Below are positions 22,432 to 35,318 of a stretch of DNA of 64,000 nt, one piece after another. Position numbers and translations under genes: made by a program. The notes under the pieces are model-generated. The model did not search any database and was not told the DNA's origin. It saw nothing but the letters and a program-made list of their open reading frames with translations. This DNA comes from Macrobrachium rosenbergii (Eukaryota; Arthropoda; Malacostraca; Decapoda; Palaemonidae). The stretch lies in the NCBI RefSeq assembly GCF_040412425.1, contig NC_089743.1:82752471-82816470 (forward strand), given 5' to 3'. Each line of letters starts with the position of its first letter. The first letter of the stretch is position 1.

Positions 22432-23879
22432 GTCATCCTTGGCCTGGAGAGTGTAGTCATTATTTGCCTGGAGAAATTAGTCCTTTTTAGCATGGAGAGT
22501 GTAGTCATCACTGGCCCAGAAAGTGTACTCATCAAGTGTACTCATCACTGGCATGGAGAGTGTCGTCATCATTGGCCTGGAGAGTGTAGTCATTATTGGC
22601 CTGGAGAGTGTAGTCATTTTTGGCTTGGAGAGTGCAGTTATCACTGACCGAGAAAGTGTACTCATCATTGGCATGGAGAGTGTAGTCATCATTGGCCTGG
22701 AGAGTGTAGTCATTTTTGGCTTGGAGGGTGTAGTCATCATTGGCCGAGAAAGTGTACCCATCACTGGCATGGAGAGTGTCGTCATCATTGGCCTGAAGAG
22801 TGTATTCATCACTGACCTGGACACTGTAGTCATTTTTGGCTTGGAAATTGTAGTCATCATTGGCCTGGACAGTGTAGTCATTTTTGGCTTGGAGAGTGTG
22901 GTCATCATTGGCTGAAAAAGTGTACTCATCACTGGCATGGAGAATGTAGCCATTTTTGGCCTGGAGAGTGTAGTCATCATTGGCCTTGAGAGTGTAGTCA
23001 TTTTTGCCTTGGAGAGAGTACTCATATTTGGCCTGGAGAGTGTAGTCATTTTTGGCTTGGAGGGTGTAGTCATCATTAGCCTGGAGAATGTAGTCATTTT
23101 TGGCTTGAAGAGTTTAGTCATCATTGGCCGAGAAAGTGTACTCATCGCTGGCAAGGAGAGTAGTCATCATTGGCCTGGAGAGTGTAGTCATCACTGGCCT
23201 GGAGAGTGTAGTCATCACTGGCTTAGAGAGTGTAGTCATCATTGGCCTGGAGAGTGTAGTAATTTTTGGCTTGGAGAGTGTAGTCATTTTTGGCTTGGAG
23301 AGTGTAGCCATCACTAGCTGACAAAGTGTACTCATCATTGGCATGGAGAGTGTAGTCATCATTGGCATGGAGAGTGTAGTCAATATTGGCCTGGAGACTG
23401 TGGTCATTTTTGGCTTGGAGACCGTAGTCATCATTGGCCTGGAGAGCGTAGTCATCATTGGCCTGGAGAGTGTAGTCATTTTTGGCTTGGAGAGTGTAGC
23501 CATCATTGGCCTGAAGAGTGTACTCATCATTGGCCTGGAAAGTGTACTTATCATTGGCCTGGAGAGTGTAGTCATCATTGGAATGGAAAGTCTAGGCATC
23601 ACTGGCCCACAGAGTGTATTCATCCTTGACCTGGAGAGTGTAGTCATCATTGGCCTGGAGAGTGTACTTATCACTGGCCTGGAAAGTGTAGTCATCCTTG
23701 GCCTGGAGAGTGTAGTAATCATTGGCCCACAGTGTAGTCATACTTGGCCTGGAGAGTGCAGTCATCATTGCCCCACAGAGTGTAGTCATACTTGGCTTGG
23801 AAAGTGCAGTCATCCAGGCCCTGGGGAGTGTAGTCAACATTGGCCTGGAAAAAGTAGTCATCCTGGCCTGGAGAGTGGA
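22432..23879. repeat. 24-bp minisatellite, about 60 copies, open in four frames
   Basis: The unit is 24 bp: 'ctggagagtgtagtcatc' then 'attggc'. Variants alternate: 'atcattggcctgg', 'atttttggcttgg' and 'atcactggcatgg'. Because 24 is divisible by three, each frame gives an eight-residue repeat: plus ESVVIIGL or GECSHHWP, minus MMTTLSRP or QANDDYTL. Two of six frames contain a stop in every unit. The longest minus frames are 22477-23154 and 23114-23722; the longest plus frames are 22523-22915, 22937-23317 and 23343-24095. Frame changes occur at unit-internal indels (for example a missing 'tg' near 23160), and there is no signal peptide or unique flanking domain. Most likely a non-coding minisatellite. 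Confidence 0.93.
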
Positions 23880-24270
23880 GCCCAGGTCAATCCCAGCCAG
23901 TTGTGCAATATGGGAGGCAAAAAATGGCTCAAATGCATCACAGTATATATGGAATATTCTCCTCATCTTCCTTTACACTTAACAGCCAGTGTCAGTGCTA
24001 GCATTTTCAGCATTTACTATAGTACCTATGACATAAGTCCAGAGTGGGAAAAACAGAGGTCCTTGCCCATTAAAAGAAATCCCAATGCCTTCTAAACCTT
24101 ATCAAATGGGGCGCTTTTATGGATATCCTTGACTGCAGCTATTTCCTGGTCCTTAGCAATGAATATTAGACCTGCAAACCTGTGCATAACCCAATGGTTG
24201 TCCGAATGAATTGCATTACTTAACCTTTTACAAGGCGACTGAACTGCAAGCTGGCGTTTGCGGTAAACAC

Positions 24271-24272
<2 letters not shown>
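23880..24272. other. Unrecognised sequence
   Basis: No repeat unit or credible gene. The open frame entering from the 24-bp array ends at about 24095 without any known motif. Confidence 0.35.

Positions 24273-24323
<51 letters not shown>
24273..24323. repeat. (GA)n microsatellite
   Basis: About 25 GA units. Confidence 0.95.
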
Positions 24324-24326
<3 letters not shown>

Positions 24327-24370
24327 AATAATAGCATACAAATCATTACTAAGTAAATAAATACTGGAAC

Positions 24371-24375
<5 letters not shown>

Positions 24376-24425
<50 letters not shown>

Positions 24426-24502
24426 CAGATGGATAGATAGATAGATAGATAGACAGACAGATAGATATAGATATACAGATGGATAGATATAGATATACAG
24501 GA
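24376..24502. repeat. (TA)n followed by GATA/GACA repeats
   Basis: About 22 TA units, then (GATA) and (GACA) tetranucleotides, with 'acagatggatagata' occurring twice. Confidence 0.92.
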
Positions 24503-25597
24503 CTGGTGAGGATATAATTTTTCCACGGAACCTTGGTTCTTCTGTCATGGTCCCGTCGTGTTCTGAATTTCCATACCACTATAAAAAATGTGTTAAGTAT
24601 TCAGTCAGAGTTCCAAAAAGAATTATAATAAGAACAATAACAAATAACAATAACAACACTGCAATTCAGTGATAACTTTATCCACTGCTATCAACATTAC
24701 AGCTGCCACACGCACACAAGGCCTCCGGGCAAACGCCCACGCGGCATACCAGACACGCGATACAATCAGACAACTTTCACACACAAGTGAAGATGATTTC
24801 ATGGCCGATGCTTGTGTGATACCAGTCTCACGTAACGTGCGTCAGCAGGATAAGAATGACGTCAGCCCCTCTTTCTCACTCTGTACGTCAAATGCCTCGT
24901 AACTATAAAATAAAGAGTATTTATATTTAATTCCACAAGAAAAAGTCGACTGTGCCTTCCATCCCTTGCGAAAGGTTTAGGCCAAAACAGATAACACAGT
25001 TGTCTAAAACGTCAAACTGACTATCACGAAGATTAATGCTTACTTATTCCTGCCTGTATTTGGAGACGACTGCGTAACCACGTTAGCAAAAAAATAAATA
25101 AATAAATAAATAAAATAAAAAGGGGTAACAAGGCAACCAAACGAAGTCAGATAAAAGAAGCGACTTTTTTCTTTCTTTTTTTTTTTTACCAAAGTTTCTC
25201 ATGATCTCAGCACAAGTCAATTGAATTAGAGCGTCCAAAGGATGTGTATGAGATAACCCCACTAGATTTTTTTGGGGCACAAAAAAAAAAAAAAGTTGCC
25301 CCAGCGGAGGATCGACTCAGAATACCAAGTAAGATGCTTAGCGCGGGTCGGAGGGTCGTACCTTGAAACTGGAGAGGTTAAAAAAGCCGAGTGTCTGGAA
25401 CCGGTGCAGCTTCATTCACAAAGACATGAAGATGTTGCTCAGTTATTCATTCATCTGAGGTCCGTATTCATTAGCGATGGTTAGTAACCTCAGCAGGAGA
25501 TCCTTGCTTACGAAACAATTAATGATAGCTGCGTATTTATTGAAATCATGCTTATGGAGTCAGACCTCAATGAGACAAACACACACACACATTATAT

Positions 25598-25605
<8 letters not shown>
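24503..25605. other. Mixed sequence, no supported gene
   Basis: A 77-codon plus frame (24669-24902) has no recognisable domain. (AAAT)n lies at about 25090-25120 and poly(T)/poly(A) runs near 25170 and 25280. Minor CA runs precede 25605. Confidence 0.35.
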
Positions 25606-25650
<45 letters not shown>

Positions 25651-25770
25651 TTATATATATTTCAATAAATATATATATACAACATTTTCTGTTGAGATTA
25701 CTAATATATATAGGACCTCAGATGAATTATATATATATACATATATATATATACACAAATATATATATAC

Positions 25771-25836
<66 letters not shown>
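25606..25836. repeat. Interrupted (TA)n microsatellite
   Basis: TA blocks at 25615-25646 and 25771-25836 with ACACA and ATAC interruptions. Confidence 0.93.
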
Positions 25837-25843
<7 letters not shown>

Positions 25844-25859
25844 GTACATACATACATAA

Positions 25860-26082
25860 AATATGCGCGACACGTTTTGTGAGGGGTGACAGCATGCTTG
25901 CCTCACTACCCAGAAACCAGGGTTCGAATCATGGATGCTGGAGCGGCGTGGGGAAGTCAGTTTACCTTAGCGTTGGATCACGAAACTCATTAGTCATTTG
26001 AACTGTAGTGAGTAGCAGCCGCGGATAGAGAAGAGTGCGGGGATAGCAAACGAATGCAAAACTACTAGCTGAGTAAAGCAGT

Positions 26083-26084
<2 letters not shown>
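25860..26084 (+). repeat. tRNA-derived SINE, plus strand
   Basis: A tRNA-like head contains 'cttgcctcactacccagaaa' and the B box GGTTCGAATCA (25921-25931, 10 of 11 to consensus). The body 'ttggatcacgaaactcatta' and the tail 'gaagagtgcggggatagc' follow and end next to (TA)n at 26085. The head resembles the SINE at 40485 ('cctcactcactagaaac'), so they are probably one family. Confidence 0.7.

Positions 26085-26152
<68 letters not shown>
26085..26152. repeat. (TA)n microsatellite
   Basis: About 34 TA units directly after the SINE tail. Confidence 0.95.
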
Positions 26153-26157
<5 letters not shown>

Positions 26158-26964
26158 GTGTTTGTACTCAGCTTGAATATAAGCATGATGCACAAAAATC
26201 ACATGGTAACTTTCTAAATTGATTATTAGGCTACTGAATGTATATACGTAACGAATATAAAGGAATATATGACAAAACGAAGAAACCAATATGAATATTT
26301 TATCTTAGTGACCTATAAACAATTAAAACAGTTTATAAAGAGTCCACGTATAAGATAATTCAAACCAAATCTATTTTCAAAGGCTTCAGGATAGTGCTTA
26401 TAAAGGCTAGCAGCCAGAATATTACTTATATTAAATTAAATGTCTAAAAATCAATGTCTTATCGGCTTCAGAGTATTACTAACTACAGATTCTGACAGCG
26501 TGATGGAGATCAGAATGAGATACTGTCAACAACGGGATCCCGCGCGTCGCTGAGGAAGAGTTCATTTTTTTCAAGGATGCAAGGGTTTTGCTTATCTCAT
26601 TTTCATCTGATACACTTAATTTCACATATACACAAACATATTTAGCACGTCGTATTTCTATGTATACACAAATATATATATATGTATGTATATATATATA
26701 TGTGTGTGTGTAATTGTAATAACCACAATGCCCTCTTAACTTCTCGAATTCTTCGCGCTTTTTTTTGGATACGCTTGTCACTACAAAGCCTTGAGATCCA
26801 AGTGTAAGAAATTGAAGTGGTTGAGATGTCTAGTAGCGGGAAAAGAACGCGCGTCACCATAATCACAACGAAGCCACGCTGTCGACCTGACCACGAGAAG
26901 AATAAAAGTCTACTGCCTCTCCCACATACATATACCTGTCGTTTTCAGGTATATTTATTAGAGC

Positions 26965-26967
<3 letters not shown>
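26153..26967. other. AT-rich sequence, no supported gene
   Basis: Short TA/TG tetranucleotide runs at 26670-26710. The short frames on both strands lack recognisable motifs. Confidence 0.35.

Positions 26968-27040
<73 letters not shown>
26968..27040. repeat. (TA)n microsatellite
   Basis: About 36 TA units. Confidence 0.95.
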
Positions 27041-27043
<3 letters not shown>

Positions 27044-29340
27044 CCTAAAGACAAGAACAATACACGAATAGCCTATATAGAAATGAAAAAGACCAAAAAT
27101 TACACGTGCTATTCTTATGAGTACCTCATGTGAATTGCAGGCCTACAAAAAATGATAACAGAGTTTGTGCACATGCGAAAATTAAAACCTCAACTATTCT
27201 TCCTACTTCAATTCACTTTTATAACAGAAAAACAAACATGCGTAATTTCAGTTACGTGCCGCGTTTGTAGTAAAAGGTACCTCATTCCCATACATATCTG
27301 ATGTATGGTAATAACAATGGTGCTCAACAGCTGTCCAAAAAGGTCATCAGACGCCATCAGCTGGAGCACGCTTCAATCGTGTGTCTATCTCTGTTGCTTA
27401 GGTAACACTGACAATAGGCAAGGACATTTAAAGAAGTTATAACCTCATGTGAACCAACGGATAACTCTGAATAAATAAAAAGTATTCCCCAATGCATAAA
27501 AATTGTTTTACTATCTTCAGAAATTTGCATAAAAATAAATCGTTATTTGTTGTGGTGGTGGTCCTGCTTAATAATAATTACTTATGTAAGGAAAAATATT
27601 GCTTTTGTTTCTTTACACGAGAATCTTCTACGAAAGGCAAAACGATTTACCGTCAAAAAGTTAGTAGTGACACTTTTCACAGTTTTTATGAGTACGTCAG
27701 CAACTTTTGCCTATTTTCTTTTTTTTTTCTGAGAATGTCATATTATAAAGAAAATAAATGTTTTCACCCATAATTTTTTTTTTCGTTTTCCTTTCCAGAC
27801 TTCTAAACTTGCAACTGAAACAAGATAAAGTGCACTTCCTGTTGCTGTCCTGTGCGGAATATCAATTAACAATGAGATTACTTTTCACACCTGGTTTATA
27901 TCGTATTTATTGCGAATTAACTATGACAACAGTGCGCATCTTACTGGCACCACTGCCTACTATATCAATTTACATTTGTCAAAATATCGGACATGTTTTG
28001 GTAATTCGCTATACAAATTATAATTCTGACTAGCACCTGGCTATCTGACCTCCATCCAGATAGATCATTCATGCACGAAAAATGATTTCAATGATAATTT
28101 TCACGAAAAATTATTTCAACGATAATTTTTCGTGCAGATGTCAATGAAACGGGATAACTGAAACCTTTATTTATCCCAGGATAAGGAAATAAAAAATGAA
28201 GGAAGGAAGGAAGAAGTAACTTTCTGTTAATAATTCCAATTCACATTTTCTCACGATACATACGCCATTAGTAAAGTAAGTTCTACAATTGTAAATAATT
28301 ACTGCACCAACATCATCCCGATATCAGTACGGATTATCGTCAAAAGGAAAATCACAGGTCATCTAAACTACTCAAATTGCTGAAATGATGAAACAAATGT
28401 TATGCTAACTTGAAATAAGGAAGCATTTTTCAAATTTTGAAAAGCATCGACCATCTGCCTGAAGGCATTAAGAAAGAACGAAAAATTCACCGGGGAGCTA
28501 AATCGCCACTCCATAAATCTTTCTCCCTCTCTCTTATTTGGGGGTTCAAGGTTGAAAATTCTAAAATACATAAAACGGATGGCTATACACGGCACAGAGC
28601 AAAACGCTCGTAAAGATCGACTGCACATGTAATACGGGAAGCTCCGGCTGATCTATTCATGCTATTAAACGCGCCATTAACTACAACTAAGCACTAGCTT
28701 CGGCCGATCATTTGCCTAAACACTACGTGATTTCAGGGGGCGATACGTCACACAGATAACGATCAAATAACGATCGAATAACCCTCGATCATCTGCTGAA
28801 GCCTTTTGACGGCTGGATATCAGAAATTCAGTGGTGCAATACATCCGCTGCGGTGGCGGATAAGGTGGGGTGGGCTGGGGGTAGGGGAAGCGTAAAGTGG
28901 GCGGGTTGGACGTTGACGGGGAGTTGAACTTGGCTATTTCCCTTGGCGGAGTAATGATTATCATAAGCAATAATCATTAACTGCTCATTTCTCAGCCAAC
29001 TGTATTTGTCGGCAGAGGTTATTTTAATATATGCTATTACTATTAATTTTGTGGTTAAGAACTCGCCTAAATTTCTATGATTTCACTGTTATAAGACCTA
29101 TTTGTCCATTCTGATTGTTAAAATTCATCGTATTCAAATTAGAAGGAGCAACTGTTTCAAATTAGTGGGGTAAGCGGTTTGCGGATTGACTCTGTAATTG
29201 AACGATTATTTGTATTTTATAAAATCAATTTACCTGAACCACTTCCTTCCTTGACAACGCGAAAATTGTATAAATTATGCTTTAAGTATCCAGAACAATA
29301 AAACGCAGTGTATATACGCGGATAAATATCGTCGCCATTC
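27041..29340. other. Unique-looking sequence with minor motifs, no supported gene
   Basis: Seen here: a pyrimidine-rich acceptor-like site at about 27780-27799; a small inverted repeat at 28073-28135 ('gcacgaaaaat' against 'atttttcgtgc', also repeated directly inside); (GGAA)n at 28196-28215; and a four-run G-quadruplex motif at 28864-28887. The open frames show no known domain. Confidence 0.35.
28864..28887 (+). other. G-quadruplex motif
   Basis: Runs GGGG, GGG, GGGGG and GGGG with loops T, CT and TA fit the classical G3+N1-7 pattern, in a local GC-rich patch (about 28845-28945). Confidence 0.7.
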
Positions 29341-29365
29341 CATTTTCAAGTCAGGAAAGAAAAGG

Positions 29366-29635
29366 AAGAAATGCTTGAATGCTGGAGTTGGGTGTGCTTG
29401 AATGCTTGAATGCTGGAGTTGGGTGTGCTTGAATGCTGGAGTTGGGTGTGCTTGAATGCTTGAATGCTGGAGTGCTGGAGTTGGGTGTGCTTGAATGCTG
29501 GAGTTGGGTGTGCTTGAATGCTTGAATGCTGGAGTTGGGTGTGCTTGAATGCTGGAGTTGGGTGTGCTTGAATGGTTGAATGCTGGAGTTGGGTGTGATT
29601 GAATGCTTGAATGCTGGAGTTGGGTGAGCTTGAAT
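29366..29635. repeat. 23/31-bp minisatellite
   Basis: The unit 'gaatgctggagttgggtg' plus 'tgctt' (23 bp) sometimes carries an extra 8-bp 'gaatgctt', giving 31-bp units. About ten copies. The long minus-strand frames with Gln/His/Ser/Pro repeats here are artefacts of the array. Confidence 0.93.
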
Positions 29636-29867
29636 ATGTGGGAATAAACAACGAATGGCGTTGCATGTTTCTCTGTGACAAAACATCAGTATTTCTTTGT
29701 ACAATAAAAAAATTACCAAAAAAAAAGCCAGGCGATATTATGTATCCCATGGCTGCTCACGCATAAAACGCACGCACACATACATATACATGTGTCGCGT
29801 ATGCCTGTTTCAGTGAGTGCGCAGGTACATCTACAGTTTAACATCTTTTTTTTTATGAATATCTTAT

Positions 29868-30692
29868 ATTAAAGGCGCTAAAATTACTCTCTTTATAATA
29901 ACTTATAAGCGCTAAAATTACTCTTTTTATGCATAACTTATACTTTAGGCGCTAAAATTACTCTTTTTATAATAACTTATAGGCGCTAAAATTACTCTTT
30001 TTAAGCATAACTTATACTTTAGGCGTTAAAATTACTCTTTTTATAATAACTTATATTATAGACGCTAAACTTACTCTTTTTATAGTAACTTATATTATAG
30101 GCGCTAAAATTACTTTTTGTGAATAACTTATACTATAGGGGCTAAAATTACTCTTTTTATGAATAACTTATAGGAGGTAAAATTACTATTTTTATGAATA
30201 ACCTATATTATAAGAGCTAAAATTACTGTTTTTATGAATAACTTATATTATAGGCGCTAAAATTACTCTTTTCATAATAACTTATATTACAAGCGTTAAA
30301 ATTACGCTTTTTATTAGTAACTTATATTATAGGCGCTAAAATTACTTTTTGTGAATAACTTATACTATAGGGGCTAAAATTACTCTTTTATGAATAACTT
30401 ATAGGAGGTAAAATTACTATTTTTATGAATAACCTATATTATAAGAGCTAAAATTACTGTTTTTATGAATAACTTATATTATAGGCGCTAAAATTACTCT
30501 TTTCATAATAACTTATATTACAAGCGTTAAAATTACGCTTTTTATTAGTAACTTATATTATAGGCGCTAAAATTACTCCTTTCATAATAACTTATATTAT
30601 AGGCGTTAAAATTACGCTTTTTATGAATAACTTATATTATAGGCGCCAAAATTACTCTTTCATAATAACTTATATTATAGGCGTTAAAATTA
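29868..30692. repeat. ~38-bp minisatellite with a 232-bp higher-order duplication
   Basis: The unit of 36-42 bp is 'ggcgctaaaattactctttt' followed by 'tatgaataacttatattata', about 21 copies. A block of several units with diagnostic variants ('tactttttgtgaataac', 'ggaggtaaaattactat', 'aagagctaaaattactg', 'acaagcgttaaaattacg') occurs twice, at about 30077-30308 and 30309-30540, offset by 232 bp and differing by about one base. Confidence 0.93.
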
Positions 30693-31263
30693 CTCAAGTA
30701 CAGAGCCAATCTAATCCCAATCGTCATCTGGCAACAACTACCCATTATTTCATATTCGCAGATTCTAGAAAATACTAATTTCAAAGCGGGACAAGCCTAC
30801 GACCCACAAATAATTCCGCTAGGATTTGCAGTTTGGAACCAGAGCAGAGGTTTTTTTTCCAACAACGTAACAAATCCGTTTTCTTGTTTTTTTTTTTCTC
30901 TCCTTTTATTGACCTGTTCTTTTGGTTTTTACTTCATACGAGCGCAAAAAAAAAAAAAGTTTTCTATGGTAGCTACTTCCTTCCCTTTCCATCTTTTTCT
31001 TGACACATTCTTCTAGCTTTTCTTTCTTGATAATTAGACCCACACGCGAGAGCGTTTAGTTCGACCTCACATGAAACACGGAAGCATATTATTAATAAGA
31101 GGGCAGCTAAGAAAGGAGAATGTCAACTCACGCAAAAGACACGGAGAAAATAATACCTAAAGAATTACCTCAGCACTGAATGAAGTAGGACCCCGCTGAG
31201 TTAAGAATCTGCGAAAAGGTATTTTAATGCTGCCTTCCTCTCGCCCCATTAGTTTCGCCTAAG
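30693..31263. other. AT-rich sequence, nothing recognised
   Basis: Poly(T) and poly(A) runs only. Confidence 0.4.
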
Positions 31264-31275
31264 AGCACACACACA

Positions 31276-31324
<49 letters not shown>
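31264..31324. repeat. (CA)n-(GA)n compound microsatellite
   Basis: About 6 CA units then about 22 GA units. A short (AAT)n follows at 31337. Confidence 0.95.
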
Positions 31325-31329
<5 letters not shown>

Positions 31330-31629
31330 CAAATGATAATAATAATAATAACAATATTCTGTTGCGAGTTCCAGGAACGGCTACAGAAACACAAAATTAG
31401 AAGCAATGGCAAAAGTGAAACTTGATTATCATGACATGGATTTCGCACTTTCATATATTTTATATGTATCGGAAGTGTTTATGAAGGAAGTCATTTACAA
31501 CACTTTCCTACAACGTGGATGTAAAAATAACAAAAAAATAACAATAAATTGACAAACATCAATCCAAGCTGTTCGTCAATTATTACAATGTTTACGCGAA
31601 CGAAACACGTACATTAATTGCTAATAAAT

Positions 31630-31878
<249 letters not shown>

Positions 31879-32184
31879 GAACATCTAACATCTGAATCCC
31901 TTCCGGTGAGTGACGAGTTGGTGTTTATATGTCAAAAAACATCGCTCTCTTTCCTTTGAAGGGCTTGATCGACAGTTTAATGGCGCCATCATTACGTAGC
32001 TACAGTATTTATGGGCTTCGCGTAAAAACTACACCCAATAAAAACTGTTGTCCCGTATTGCACCAATTACCGGCAATACACTTTAGCACCTGCACACCAC
32101 ATTCTGAGCAACTCCGAATGAAATTCTCGTCGACAGTTAGATCTATTCTGCCATAATAAGCTGACTGATTGGAAGTTCTTCATT
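31879..32184. other. Unrecognised sequence
   Basis: A 75-codon plus frame (31929-32156) has no recognisable domain. Confidence 0.3.
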
Positions 32185-32745
32185 GGCGGGGTGGGTAGAG
32201 CTCTCGGCTAGCACGCTGTTGGCCCATCGTTCGACTCTCCGACTGGCCACTGAAAAAAAGTTAAGTATACCTTAGTTTGACCAGACCACTGAGCTGGTTA
32301 ACAGCTCTCCTAGGGCTGGCCCGAAGGATTAGATTTATTTTACGTGGCTAAGAACCAACTGGTTACCTAGCAACGGACCTACAGCTTATTGTGGAATCTG
32401 AACCACATTATGACGAGAAATGAATTTCTATCACCAGAAATACATTCCTCTAATTCTTCATTGGCCGCTCGGAGAGTCGAACGCTGGGCCAACAGCGTGC
32501 TGGCCGAAAGCTCTACCCACCTCACCAATGGAGAACTGAAGAATTAGAGGAATTTATTTCTGGTGATAGAAACTCATTTCTCGTCATAATGTGGTTCGGA
32601 TTCCACGATAAGCTGCAGGTCCCGTTGCTAGGTAACCAGTTGGTTCTTAGCCACGTAAAATAAATCGAATCCTTCGGGCCAGCCCTACGAGAGCTGTTAA
32701 TCAGCTCAGTGGTCTGGTTAAACTGAGATAGACTTACTTTACTGA
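32185..32745 (+). repeat. tRNA-derived SINE (family A), plus strand, split by a nested copy
   Basis: The head (32185-32254) contains 'gggtgggtagagctctcg' and the B-box-like 'cgttcgactctcc'. The body resumes at 32541 ('gaattagaggaatttatttc') and runs through 'cacgtaaaataaatcgaatc' and 'agctcagtggtctggttaaa' to about 32745. The two parts join exactly as in the uninterrupted copy at 40167-40440, with the minus-strand copy removed. The repeated 'actgaa' (32249-32254 and 32535-32540) is the likely target-site duplication. Confidence 0.85.
32255..32534 (-). repeat. tRNA-derived SINE (family A), minus strand, nested insertion
   Basis: A full-length copy in reverse orientation. Its tail ('aagttaagtataccttag') is at the left and its tRNA-like head ('cgaacgctgggccaacagcg' on plus) at the right. 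It sits inside the plus-strand copy with a 6-bp 'actgaa' duplication. Together the two form a near-palindrome of over 400 bp. Confidence 0.85.
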
Positions 32746-33862
<1,117 letters not shown>

Positions 33863-34459
33863 GCTTATATATCTTGAGTAAAATATTTTTCTCATTATTG
33901 CTTTTATTTTTGCATTTAATAATTAACGCTCGGACGAATAACATACGATTTAAAAACCTAAACATCACGCTTAAGCCACCTAAGGAACAGGAAATGTCGG
34001 ACAACAGCGATTAAAGGAAACATCATGTTACTCCTGAATAAAATATCAAACATTATTTTCGGTGATGAGCCTTGCACACATCATGTTACTTCTGTACATA
34101 ACTATTTAACATTAACATTTTCGGTGATGAGCCTCGTCTTGAAACAATGACGACCTCCTGGATTATCATTTTATTATCAACTCGTTTGCACCGAATTCAA
34201 AGCGTTAATAAAAGTATAGATGATGTAAATACCTAACTAACAATAGTCTCCTTTCATCTAATGTAAATAAATACGTTAGGGCTACTAAAAAAATATATAA
34301 CTATGGAAGGTCAAAATAAATTGCAAATTATCAAACTTCAATCAATAATGTTCCCACAGGAAGGGAACAGTCTCCCAGGAGGAAAACTATGGCTACGAAG
34401 CTAAAGAGAGTAATAATAATAAAAATAGTAATAATAACGGTGACTGCGATCATTTTCCC
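33863..34459. other. AT-rich sequence with a short direct repeat
   Basis: 'acatcatgttactcctg' (about 34020) and 'acatcatgttacttctg' (about 34079), each followed by 'attttcggtgatgagcct', form a 60-70 bp direct duplication. No gene. Confidence 0.5.
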
Positions 34460-34629
34460 GCAAGCCGAATAAAAAGAAACGAGAAGAGACCAAGCCACGA
34501 AATGAACTTCGCGAGGAGACTTTCCTACCACCCCGACGTAACCTCTCCCCCCTACTCCGGTCCCCTCCTCCCCCTCCTCTAGTATCCCACGAAATCACAA
34601 AAATTACAAGACATTAAGAGATAAGAACT

Positions 34630-34920
34630 TAAACTGGCGAGGTCGTTAACTGCCTAACAACCAATTACGCGGCGTCAGGACTGGAACTACTCCCGCGTGG
34701 AGGATAAAATGGTTAATTAGCAGCAGACCCTCGGCTCCGCGATGAAAAACGCAAAAATCTGGACGAAAAAAGCGCCCCGTACGGCGGAGAGCCATTAACC
34801 GCACTAATTGGTCGCGAGACGATGCTAATCTTTGAGGAGCCGACGGCGGAGACTACGACGACTACGACGACGACGACGACGACGAGGGAGGTAAGAGGGG
34901 GGGGGGGAAGGGGCAGGGTG
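34630..34920. promoter_or_regulatory. Candidate conserved non-coding element (GC-rich, homeodomain-type sites)
   Basis: A non-repetitive, CpG-rich block in AT-rich surroundings. Homeodomain-core-like sites occur at 34661-34668 (CCAATTAC), 34711-34720 (GGTTAATTAG) and 34803-34810 (ACTAATTG), with a TCF-like ATCTTTGA at 34828-34835. It ends in a (GAC)n trinucleotide run (34856-34885) and an 11-G run plus two more G-runs (34897-34919), which is G-quadruplex-capable. There is no convincing ORF; the Arg-rich minus frame comes from the trinucleotide run. That it is an enhancer is inference from composition only. Confidence 0.35.
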
Positions 34921-35210
34921 CGGTGGTTTTAAAAGGGGATATTCTAATTTCCTCTGTAACTTCCTCCGTCTCCTACGATTCTCCATTTTTTTCCCCCCGA
35001 GGGCAAAAATGTCCATGTTTTCTAAGGCTTGTCCTGACACATCTCTCTGCGTGGTATCTTCATTGGTACTTTCAAGGCATGCATTGGTATCTGTTAACAT
35101 TCAAAACTTTTGATAATATCGTCTCAAAATAGCTGCAGAGAAGTTTCATAATTGTGTATCATCATTCTTAATGTGTTCAGGACATAGCCACATAACTCAT
35201 GAAACATTCG

Positions 35211-35318
<108 letters not shown>

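Noticed and set aside
29346..29750. Gln/His/Pro repeat protein on the minus strand
   Set aside because: It is a by-product of the 23/31-bp minisatellite; changes of unit length shift the frame repeatedly.
34825..35100. 91-codon Arg-rich frame on the minus strand
   Set aside because: The Arg tract comes from the (GAC)n trinucleotide repeat; the rest has no recognisable domain.
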